Shown here in pieces: positions 20,896-27,571 of a stretch of 64,000 nt of DNA. The notes below the pieces were generated by a model that was not told where the DNA came from, did no database searches, and worked only from the letters and a program-made list of their open reading frames with translations. Position numbers and translations under genes: made by a program. The stretch's first letter is position 1; every line of letters starts with the position of its first letter. Source of the DNA: JABFXX01 sp036489755 (GTDB lineage Bacteria; Myxococcota_A; Polyangia; Haliangiales; Haliangiaceae); contig DASXFD010000076.1 of NCBI GenBank assembly GCA_036489755.1, positions 62,001 to 126,000 on the forward strand, written 5' to 3'.

Positions 20896-22336
20896 CGCCG
20901 AGCCTCCTTTCGAGCCATCGCGCGAGCTCCGACAACGGCAAGCTGAGCCCGAGGTAAAGCGCCGCGCACAAGAGGCCCGGCACGAGCCAGCTGCGCAGGT
21001 CGGCGGCCGCGACTTGCATCTGCTTGGTCAGCTCGATGACCGTGATGACGCTGACGAGCGAAGAGTCCTTGAGCAGCGACACGAAGTCGTTCGTCATCGG
21101 CGGCAGCGCGTTGCGCAGCGCTTGCGGCACCAGCACGTGGCGCAGGATCTGTCGCGGGCGCATCCCGAGCGCTTTGGCCGCCTCGGTCTGGCCGCGCGGG
21201 ATCGACAGCAGCGCGCCGCGATAGACCTCGGCTTCGTACGCGCCGTAGTTGAGCCCGAGGCCGAGCACGGCCGCTTGCACGGGCCCGAGGTGCACGTACG
21301 ACGAGATGCCGTAATAGAGGACGAACAACTGGAGCAGCACGGGCGTGCCGCGAAACAGCTCGATGTAGCCGCGGGCGAGCGCGCTGGTGATCCGGCCGCC
21401 GTAGACGCGCGCGATCGCGAGCAAGCCGCCGAGCGGTACGGCGATCAGGAACGCGAGGAGCGTCAGCTCGAGCGTGATCAGTGCGGCCTTCAAGAACTCG
21501 ACGAGCATCGCGCCGTCGAGCTCGCGCTTCTTCGCATCGGCCTTGCCGAGCGACGTCGCGATTTTCTGGCGGTCGTCCCAGATGCCGGCCTTGCGCAGGA
21601 TCGCCTCGAGCTCGCCGTCTTTGCGCATGTCGGCGAGCGCGCCGTCGATCGCGACCGCGAGATCGTCGTCGCCCTTGCGCATGCCGACGACGTACGTGCC
21701 GCGCGCGACGTCGTACGGCACGCACTCGAGCAGCGGATGCTTGTCGGTGCAGCCGTAGCGGTCGGCGATGATGTTGTCGAGCAAGACCGCGTCGCTGCGG
21801 CCTTGCTCGAGATCGATGTACGGCTCCTCGTTGCCCTCGTAGAGCACGGGCTGGATCGACGGCATCATCCGCAAGATGTCGTGCGCGAACGTCTGATTGA
21901 GCGTGCCGACGCGCTTGCCGCCGAGCTCGAACAGGCTCTTGATGCCGCTGCCGCGCCGCACCGTGAGCGTCTCGGCGTAGACGTAGTACGGATCCGACAG
22001 CAGGATGCGGTCCTTGCGCTCGGCCGTCGCCTCGAGCCCGTTCATGATCACGTCGAAGTCGCCGCGCTCGAGGCTCTGGATGAGGTTTGACCAGTTGTAC
22101 TGGACCATCCGCGCCTTCACGCCGAGCCGGCGCGCGACCGCATCCATGAGGTCGACCTCGAACCCGATAAGATGGCTGGGGTTCGCAGGATCTTCGTAGA
22201 CGTACGGCTCGCCGCCGGAGAGATCTGCGCCCCACGTGATCTCGCCGCGTGCCTTGATGTCGGCGAGCGTGTGGCCCGGCGTGGGGCCGCGTCCACACGC
22301 CGCGACCACGACGAGGATCACGTAGACTGATCGCAT
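20870..22336 (-). CDS. Fused amino-acid-binding lipoprotein and ABC permease
   Basis: A 488-residue fusion of solute-binding protein and inner-membrane permease. Lipobox near the start (VYVILVVVAAC). Residues about 20-255 are a type 3 periplasmic binding protein: GFEVDLMDAVARRLGVKA, DFDVIMNGLEATAERKDRI, then GKRVGTLNQT. Residues about 270-480 are a HisM/GlnP permease with the EAA loop YRGALLSIPRGQTEAAKALG and FVSLLKDSSLVSVI. This two-in-one layout is known in some polar amino-acid transporters. Specificity cannot be read. Its ATG (22336) overlaps the start codon of the divergent gene at 22335. Confidence 0.92.
   Translation of the reverse strand: MRSVYVILVVVAACGRGPTPGHTLADIKARGEITWGADLSGGEPYVYEDPANPSHLIGFEVDLMDAVARRLGVKARMVQYNWSNLIQSLERGDFDVIMNGLEATAERKDRILLSDPYYVYAETLTVRRGSGIKSLFELGGKRVGTLNQTFAHDILRMMPSIQPVLYEGNEEPYIDLEQGRSDAVLLDNIIADRYGCTDKHPLLECVPYDVARGTYVVGMRKGDDDLAVAIDGALADMRKDGELEAILRKAGIWDDRQKIATSLGKADAKKRELDGAMLVEFLKAALITLELTLLAFLIAVPLGGLLAIARVYGGRITSALARGYIELFRGTPVLLQLFVLYYGISSYVHLGPVQAAVLGLGLNYGAYEAEVYRGALLSIPRGQTEAAKALGMRPRQILRHVLVPQALRNALPPMTNDFVSLLKDSSLVSVITVIELTKQMQVAAADLRSWLVPGLLCAALYLGLSLPLSELARWLERRLGGDQRPHAL
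22323..22328 (+). promoter_or_regulatory. TAGACT -10 box of the di-iron protein gene
   Basis: TAGACT ends 6 bases before the ATG at 22335, with no Shine-Dalgarno between. It lies inside the 5' coding end's divergent partner, so this promoter is immediately next to, and partly shared with, the start region of the ABC gene. Confidence 0.4.
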
Positions 22337-23297
22337 GGACCCGGCTCGCATGCTCGAGAAGTGTATCCGCGATCAATGGTCGCTGGATGACCTCGACTGG
22401 TCCGTGGCGCCGCCGGCGATGTCGCGCGACAAAGAAGAGGCGATCGTCCAGGCGTTCACCAACATGGCGGCCATCGAGCTGCTCGCCGCCGCGCTGTTCG
22501 AGGTCCAGCGCAAGAACGCCGCCGATCCGACACTCGCGAAGATCTTCGCGACGTTCGTCGCCGACGAGAAGCGCCACGCCGCGGTCGCGACGCGGCTCGC
22601 GCAGCACTACGACGTGCATCAGTTTCGGCCCTACGCGGAGAGCCCGTCGCTCACCGCGTTTCGGCCGCACTTTCTAGTCGTCGTCGAAGAAGCGCTGCCC
22701 GAGCTCGCGAACGCGTACATCACGGCGGGCGAGCTGATCTTGGACGTCGCCCTCTTGCGCTCGCTCGATGACTACGTCGCCGATGCCACGAGCCACGCCG
22801 CGATGCAGCTCATCAACCGCGACGAATCGCGCCACATCGCGATCGACTTTCACATGACCGAGAAGTACTCGTCCGACGAGCACATCGCCGTGATGAAGGC
22901 GCGGCCGTGGCCGGGCACGCGGCGCGTCGCGCGACACATCCGCACGATCGTCACGATGATGTGGCACGCCAAGCCGTTCTTCCAGCAGGTGTTCGTCGCG
23001 CCGATGGATCGAACGGATCCGAGCGGCCGCCGCATTCTCGAGGCGATCAAGCGCGTGCAGCTGCTGATGCGCAAGCCGACCGTCGCACGCATGGGCTTCC
23101 CGCGGTTCATCTCCGCGATGCAGCGCGTCTACAACACGCCGGTGATCGGCGCACTGTTCGGCAACGCGCTGCTGCGAGCGCTCGGCGCCGACGATCGCGC
23201 GGCGCGCTACTTGTTCACGCCGGCCGAGCTCGCCGCCAGCCAGCGCATGAGCTTCGACGAGCTCGCCGAAGAAGCCCTGTCGGCGAAGTACAGCTAA
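22335..23297 (+). CDS. Ferritin-like di-iron protein (AurF-like fold suspected)
   Basis: A 320-residue soluble helical protein with two ExxH iron-binding motifs: E78-K-R-H81 in VADEKRH and E164-S-R-H167 in NRDESRH, plus upstream helix Glu candidates (E48, E133 in TAGELILDVALL). This spacing fits a four-helix di-iron oxygenase or AurF-like N-oxygenase/ribonucleotide-reductase-like fold; which one cannot be decided from motifs. The start is ATG 22335, or ATG 22350 (MLEKCIRDQW). A possible small peptide substrate gene (23457) follows 160 bases downstream on the same strand, which is suggestive only. Confidence 0.7.
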   Translation: MDPARMLEKCIRDQWSLDDLDWSVAPPAMSRDKEEAIVQAFTNMAAIELLAAALFEVQRKNAADPTLAKIFATFVADEKRHAAVATRLAQHYDVHQFRPYAESPSLTAFRPHFLVVVEEALPELANAYITAGELILDVALLRSLDDYVADATSHAAMQLINRDESRHIAIDFHMTEKYSSDEHIAVMKARPWPGTRRVARHIRTIVTMMWHAKPFFQQVFVAPMDRTDPSGRRILEAIKRVQLLMRKPTVARMGFPRFISAMQRVYNTPVIGALFGNALLRALGADDRAARYLFTPAELAASQRMSFDELAEEALSAKYS

Positions 23298-23304
23298 GTT
23301 AGCC

Positions 23305-23322
23305 GGCGGATCGATCCGCCGC
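23305..23322. repeat. 18-bp perfect palindrome after the di-iron gene
   Basis: CGGCGGATCGATCCGCCG is self-complementary across its whole length. It begins 8 bases after the stop codon. No T-run follows, so it may be a weak terminator or a binding site for a dimeric protein. Confidence 0.6.
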
Positions 23323-23377
23323 GGCCGACCGAGCTGCCGGCGATTTCGGGCCATTTAGGGACGGAAACGTGCCGTTT

Positions 23378-23395
23378 TGCCGACCGCCGTCGGCA
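23378..23395 (+). promoter_or_regulatory. Stem-loop upstream of the leader-peptide gene
   Basis: TGCCGAC, loop CGCC, GTCGGCA form a 7-bp perfect stem 61 bases before the ATG of the double-glycine-leader peptide gene. Role unknown; may be an operator or a structured leader. Confidence 0.35.
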
Positions 23396-23456
23396 GATCG
23401 TCGACGGTGGGCGACGGATCTGCGCTGGCACGTCGGCTGAAATAGCTGCAGACATC

Positions 23457-23771
23457 ATGAGCAACCTCACGACTCTCGATGGCGAACAGCTCGACACCGT
23501 CAGCGGCGGCTTCGATTTCAACGCGATGCTCGATGCCGGCAACGGCACGGCGACTCGCGCGCTCGCGGCCGGCGGCTTCCTCGGCACCGGCGGCAAGGCG
23601 ATCCAGAACGCGATGACCGCCGATGGCCTCAAGCTCACGCTCGAGCATGGCAGGGCGATCGCCGCGCTCGCGGGTGGTGTCGGGGCGGCCGGCTGGGCCG
23701 TCGGCGCGATCAACAACGGCGGCCAGCAGATGGGCTGGTGGGGCCAACCGAGCGCGCCCGCGCAGAAGTAG
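23457..23771 (+). CDS. Double-glycine-leader peptide (bacteriocin/RiPP-like precursor)
   Basis: A 104-residue peptide beginning MSNLTTLDGEQLDTVSGG. This resembles the leader of double-glycine peptides (Leu-x-x-Leu-x-x-x-x-Leu-x-x-Val-x-Gly-Gly), cut after Gly18 by a C39-type peptidase/ABC exporter. The remaining 86-residue core is rich in Ala and Gly with two hydrophobic stretches (ALAAGGFLGTGGKAI and AIAALAGGVGAAGWAVGAI), as in pore-forming class II bacteriocins. No Cys, so no lanthionine or disulfide. No exporter lies in the window. It could also be an unrelated secreted peptide; the leader match is the main evidence. Confidence 0.65.
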   Translation: MSNLTTLDGEQLDTVSGGFDFNAMLDAGNGTATRALAAGGFLGTGGKAIQNAMTADGLKLTLEHGRAIAALAGGVGAAGWAVGAINNGGQQMGWWGQPSAPAQK

Positions 23772-23772
23772 C

Positions 23773-24882
23773 TCAGCGTGGCGGCTCGGCCGCCGGCATC
23801 GCGACACCCGGCGCCGCGACGATCGGATAGCTCTGGCGCTGCCAGAAGTTGATGCCCTCGTCGAGCACGAACGCGTGCGCGTAGCCGCGCTTCTCGAGCT
23901 CGTCGACGACGATGCCCGAGAGATGATGCGGGCACGCGCAATACGCGACCACCCACGCGTCCTTCGGAATCTCGGCGACGCGCGTCATGTCGCTGTACGG
24001 GATCGAAACTGCACCCGCGACGTGCACGAGCATCCACTCGGATGCCGGCCGCGCATCGATGATCACGAACTTGCGGCCGTCGTCGAGTGCTCGCTTGACG
24101 TCGGCGGCTGCCACGAAGCGCGGATCGGTCGTGCAGCCCGGCCGTTGTTTCGGACAGACCTCGCCGTGCCCTTTGAAGCTCGGCGGCTTGCCGGTTGGGT
24201 TCACGAACAGCGGCTCGTGGCCGGTCGGCGGCGGCAACCGTTGCTCGCCGACCGACGTCTGCAGCGAGCGCACGTACGCGATCACGTCGGCGATGTCCTG
24301 CGAGCTCAGCTTGGCTTGCCAGGCGATCATCTGCGTGGCCGGCCGGCCGTAGACGATCGCGTGGTTGATGAACGCGTCGCTCGCCGTCGCGAGGAACCGC
24401 GGGTTCGACAGGCTCACGAACTCGCCGCGCATCTGCGGGTTGCCGTGACAGTGCTGGCACTGCGCGACGTAGATCGGCTGGCCGCGTCCTGCATCGCCGG
24501 CGGCGGCCGGCGCGAGCTCGCGCGGATTAGGGCCGTGCCCGCGGACCCACGCGACGAGCTCGGCGATCGTCTTGCCGTCGAGCGGGCCGCCGAACGCCTT
24601 GCCGTACGCGGCCATCGACGTGCCCGGCCGGCCCTGCGTGATCGCGTCGATCAAATACGAATCGGTCGCGCTCTCGAGAAACGTCGGGTTGATGAGCGAC
24701 GGCGCGTGATCGGCCTTGTAGCCGGTCAAGTCGTCGGCGTGACACGGCGCGCAGAACTTGGCGTACGTCATCGCGCCGGGTGACGGGATCGGCGGGCTCA
24801 CCGCACGCGACGCAGGCTCGGGCGTCGCGCCTTCGCACGCTACGATCAGGAACAGCGCCACCAGCGCCGAGCGCCCACTCAT
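23773..24882 (-). CDS. Dihaem cytochrome c - rhodanese fusion lipoprotein
   Basis: A 369-residue predicted lipoprotein (FLIVAC then EG). Two class I cytochrome c domains carry CAPCH (Cys44, Cys47, His48) and CQHCH with distal Met candidates (SMAAYG; TQMIAWQ). A C-terminal rhodanese-like domain (about 260-360) has FVIIDARPASEWMLVHVAGA and the active loop YCACPHHLSG with a catalytic-position Cys. The joined domains suggest electron transfer to or from a sulfur-handling reaction (for example sulfane sulfur or thiosulfate) at the periplasmic face, which is inference. A stand-alone gene, divergent from nothing and convergent with the leader peptide gene. Confidence 0.9.
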   Translation of the reverse strand: MSGRSALVALFLIVACEGATPEPASRAVSPPIPSPGAMTYAKFCAPCHADDLTGYKADHAPSLINPTFLESATDSYLIDAITQGRPGTSMAAYGKAFGGPLDGKTIAELVAWVRGHGPNPRELAPAAAGDAGRGQPIYVAQCQHCHGNPQMRGEFVSLSNPRFLATASDAFINHAIVYGRPATQMIAWQAKLSSQDIADVIAYVRSLQTSVGEQRLPPPTGHEPLFVNPTGKPPSFKGHGEVCPKQRPGCTTDPRFVAAADVKRALDDGRKFVIIDARPASEWMLVHVAGAVSIPYSDMTRVAEIPKDAWVVAYCACPHHLSGIVVDELEKRGYAHAFVLDEGINFWQRQSYPIVAAPGVAMPAAEPPR

Positions 24883-24891
24883 CGCGCGCGA

Positions 24892-25233
24892 CTATCGCAC
24901 GCGAGCACGCCAGCCACCTTCGATCCAGACGTGACGACTGCCGCGAATTTCCCAGCGGCCGGGCGCCCAGACGTAACCCGCACGCTCCGGCTCGTAGTAG
25001 CCGCCGCGCCAGATCCAGCGACCGCCGCGCCAGAACCAATGTCCGCCGATCCAGACGTAACCGGGACGAACGACGACTTGCTCGTCCTGTGCAGGCGGCG
25101 GCGCTTGGTCCACCTCGACCGTGGCAGTCGGGGCCACGACCGGTTCGGGAGCGGTTGCGGTAACCGTTGCCCCACCGTGGACGTAACACCCCCCGAGCAG
25201 CGCGAGACTTCCCAGTACATTCATGAGCTTCAT
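24892..25233 (-). CDS. YXWXGXW-repeat lipoprotein
   Basis: A 113-residue lipoprotein (SLALLGGC lipobox). After a Pro/Ala/Val-rich linker it has tandem aromatic repeats of the YVWIGGHW, WIWRGGYY, YVWAPGRW and HVWIEGGW type, the BcpO-related WxxGxW motif family found in outer-membrane-associated lipoproteins. Function of the family is not established. Start ATG at 25233, with an alternative Met four codons in. Its 5' end faces the divergent PD40 lipoprotein gene across a 110-base intergenic region. Confidence 0.88.
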   Translation of the reverse strand: MKLMNVLGSLALLGGCYVHGGATVTATAPEPVVAPTATVEVDQAPPPAQDEQVVVRPGYVWIGGHWFWRGGRWIWRGGYYEPERAGYVWAPGRWEIRGSRHVWIEGGWRARVR

Positions 25234-25330
25234 TGACGTCCTCGGAGTCCTGAAAGGTTACGCGTGATTCGGTTAGCACGTGAAGCGCAGGTCATGTGAA
25301 AGGCTCACCACACTTCTGGTTCGGCGGGCG

Positions 25331-25336
25331 TAGAAT
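25331..25336 (+). promoter_or_regulatory. TAGAAT -10 box of the PD40 lipoprotein gene
   Basis: TAGAAT ends 7 bases before the ATG at 25344 that begins the signal peptide, which supports this start over the upstream ATG at 25296 and implies a leaderless message. Confidence 0.45.
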
Positions 25337-25343
25337 GTGTGTC

Positions 25344-26264
25344 ATGCGCGGTTGTCTCGCATTCATCGCACTGCTCTGTGCGTGCAATGCGCGGCTCGGC
25401 CAGGTCGCGAACAACGATACCAACCAGGACGGCGGCGGCAGCTCGATGTTCCAGGACGGCGGCGCCACCGATCCCGACGGCATGCTTCCGCCCGACGCGC
25501 CGCTCGGACCGTGGGGTACGCCCGCGATGATCGCGAACGCCGGGCCGACCGGTGCGAGCGTCGACGACCCGACGATGAGCTCGGACACGCTCGACGTGAT
25601 CTACGCGGTGCAGCTCTCCGGCGCGAGCACCAAGTCGCTCTACGAGATGACGCGCACGTCGGCGAGCTCGCAGTGGAGCGCGGCGGTGAAGCGCACCGAG
25701 CTCGACATCGGCACGAGCGAGGAGAGCCCGCGGTTGTCCGAAGACAACATGACCCTCTATTACGGGATCGATGGCGACATCTATTCGGCGACGCGCTCGG
25801 CGATCGGCCAGGCGTTCGGTACGCCGGCGAAGCTCGGCGCCGTGAACACCGGCAGCTATCAAAAGTGGTTCGCGATCTGCGACAACAACGTCGCGATGGT
25901 GAGCCGGTCGGACACGACGACCGCGAACATGGATCTGTTCGAAGGCACGCTCACCGACGGCTTGCCGACCATCGCGACCGAGCTGAACAGCACGAGCAAC
26001 GAGATCTCGACGTTCCTGTCGAAGGATTGCTTGACCGTGTACTTCGCCTCGAACCGCACGGCCGACGAGACCCAGATCTACACGGCGACGCGCATGGCCG
26101 TCGGCCAACCGTGGACGACGCCGGTCAACGCGCCGACGCCGTTCTCGGCGAGCGACGGCACCGACAACGAAGATCCGTGGGTGTCGATCGATCAGCGAAC
26201 GTTCCTGTTCGCCGGCATTCGCGGCGCGGTCACGACGAAGCAGCTGTACATCTCGACGCGCTGA
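25344..26264 (+). CDS. PD40/WD40-like beta-propeller lipoprotein
   Basis: A 306-residue predicted lipoprotein (MRGCLAFIALLCACNA). The mature region begins with an Asp/Gly/Pro-rich linker and then holds propeller-like blades of the TolB/PD40 kind: EESPRLSEDNMTLYYGIDGD, ISTFLSKDCLTVYFASNRTA and NEDPWVSIDQRTFLFAG, each with the typical S-x-D-x-x-T-[LI]-x-F pattern. Such proteins usually bind partners at the cell surface. The start was set by the signal peptide and the adjacent -10 box. Confidence 0.8.
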   Translation: MRGCLAFIALLCACNARLGQVANNDTNQDGGGSSMFQDGGATDPDGMLPPDAPLGPWGTPAMIANAGPTGASVDDPTMSSDTLDVIYAVQLSGASTKSLYEMTRTSASSQWSAAVKRTELDIGTSEESPRLSEDNMTLYYGIDGDIYSATRSAIGQAFGTPAKLGAVNTGSYQKWFAICDNNVAMVSRSDTTTANMDLFEGTLTDGLPTIATELNSTSNEISTFLSKDCLTVYFASNRTADETQIYTATRMAVGQPWTTPVNAPTPFSASDGTDNEDPWVSIDQRTFLFAGIRGAVTTKQLYISTR

Positions 26265-26277
26265 TCCACACTTGATC

Positions 26278-26544
26278 ATGGCCGATCGCGCGACGCTCGA
26301 GACGTGGATCGCCGAGACCGAGCGCAACCAGCGCCGGCTTCACAAGGCGCTTCCGTTCGCGGCGATCGTCGCGCTCGCGCTCGTGTTCGTGAGCCGGCCG
26401 GTCGGCATCGGTGCGGTGATGCTCGTCGCGCTCGTCGGTGTGTTCGGTCACTGGATCATGTCGAGTCACATCGTCGACTGGCGGACGCGCATCACCGAGC
26501 TCGGCAAACCCAAGCCGGTCGGCCGCGCGATCAAGCCTCGATAG
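26278..26544 (+). CDS. Small two-helix membrane protein
   Basis: An 88-residue protein: a charged N-terminal amphipathic helix (ATLETWIAETERNQRRLHKA), two adjoining hydrophobic segments (LPFAAIVALALVFV and GIGAVMLVALVGVFGHWIM) and a basic tail. No family recognised. An ATG at 26272 would add two residues. It starts 13 bases after the propeller gene and ends 26 bases before the nuclease gene, all on one strand. Confidence 0.65.
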   Translation: MADRATLETWIAETERNQRRLHKALPFAAIVALALVFVSRPVGIGAVMLVALVGVFGHWIMSSHIVDWRTRITELGKPKPVGRAIKPR

Positions 26545-26558
26545 TCAGAGCCGCGCGT

Positions 26559-26564
26559 TACGGT
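26559..26564 (+). promoter_or_regulatory. TACGGT -10 box of the nuclease gene
   Basis: TACGGT ends 6 bases before the ATG at 26571. The same hexamer sits at the same distance before the gene starting at 56605 and 8 bases before glmU. Confidence 0.4.
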
Positions 26565-26570
26565 GTCGCG

Positions 26571-27557
26571 ATGCTCCGCCGGATCGCGGTTTGCGTCGTC
26601 ATCGCGGTCGCGTGCGCCCACGCGTCGCCGCAAGATAACGACGAATATGAGGTCACGCGCGTCGTCGACGGCGACACGATCCGCGTCTCCGGGCTCGACA
26701 ATTCGCTGCGCTTGCTCGGCATCGACACCGAAGAAACGTTCAAGCATCGCAGCGAGCGCGAGGCGTTCGCGCGCGGCTGGCAACAGTACGTCGTCGGCGT
26801 CCGAGGAAATTCTCGCCACCCGGTGAAGTTCGCGACGCCGCTCGGCGAGGACGCGAAGCGCTGGGCCGACGCGTGGTTCGCCGACGTGCACGCGGTGAAG
26901 ATCGAGCGCGACGATCCGCAGGAGATCCGCGATCGCTACGGCCGCTATCTCGCGTACGTGCTCGCCGAGAAGCACGGCAAATGGCTCTGCTACAACGTCG
27001 AGGCGGTGCGCGCCGGGATGTCGCCGTATTTTCCAAAGTACGGCCGGTCGCGGCGCTATCACGCCGACTTCGTCGCCGCCGAAGCCGAGGCGAAGGCCGC
27101 GCACCGCGGGATCTGGGCGCCGAACGCGCAGGCGTATCCCGATTATCCCGAGCGCGAGGCTTGGTGGGCCGCGCGCGGCGACTTCGTCGAGCAATTTCGC
27201 GCGCACGCGAACGACCCGAGCTACATCGACGTCTCGCACGCCGACGCGAACGCGCGGCTCGGCCAGCTCGTCGGCAAGCCCGTCGTCGTGCTCGGCGTCG
27301 TCGACAAGATCTACGGCGGTCACCCGGCGCGCGTCATGCTCGGCGACCTGCCGCTCGTGTTCTTTCACGCCGACGTCCTCGACGGCACGCAGCTCGCCGC
27401 GTGGCAGGGCGAATTCGTGACCGCGAGCGGAACGGTGTCGATCTACAAGGGCAAGCTCGAGCTCGTGATCGATCGCCCATCGCAGATCGTCCGCTCGCAA
27501 GTGCCCGGGATCACGGCCGCTCCACAAACCACCGCTGGAGATCGAGAAGCGCGCTGA
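26571..27557 (+). CDS. Thermonuclease-family (SNase) secreted nuclease
   Basis: A 328-residue predicted exported nuclease, possibly a lipoprotein (CVVIAVAC then AHAS). The staphylococcal-nuclease domain (about 30-185) has the OB-fold motif VTRVVDGDTIRV, the catalytic Arg/Glu region RLLGIDTEET and the second Arg in RYGRYLAYVLAEK, so it looks active on DNA/RNA with calcium. After it a second domain (about 200-310) includes ARLGQLVGKPVVVLGVVDKI and GEFVTASGTVSIYKGKLELV, an OB-fold-like nucleic-acid-binding pattern. Could serve scavenging of prey or environmental DNA. Confidence 0.9.
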   Translation: MLRRIAVCVVIAVACAHASPQDNDEYEVTRVVDGDTIRVSGLDNSLRLLGIDTEETFKHRSEREAFARGWQQYVVGVRGNSRHPVKFATPLGEDAKRWADAWFADVHAVKIERDDPQEIRDRYGRYLAYVLAEKHGKWLCYNVEAVRAGMSPYFPKYGRSRRYHADFVAAEAEAKAAHRGIWAPNAQAYPDYPEREAWWAARGDFVEQFRAHANDPSYIDVSHADANARLGQLVGKPVVVLGVVDKIYGGHPARVMLGDLPLVFFHADVLDGTQLAAWQGEFVTASGTVSIYKGKLELVIDRPSQIVRSQVPGITAAPQTTAGDREAR

Positions 27558-27559
27558 CG

Positions 27560-27565
27560 TAGGGT
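27560..27565 (+). promoter_or_regulatory. TAGGGT -10 box of the lamin-tail lipoprotein gene
   Basis: TAGGGT ends 6 bases before the ATG at 27572, directly after the nuclease stop codon; no Shine-Dalgarno. Confidence 0.35.
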
Positions 27566-27571
27566 GCGCGC

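Noticed and set aside
23353..23376. GGGACGG-containing stretch near the leader-peptide gene as a third cassette-type repeat.
   Set aside because: Only the 7-base core matches; no partner arm is close by.
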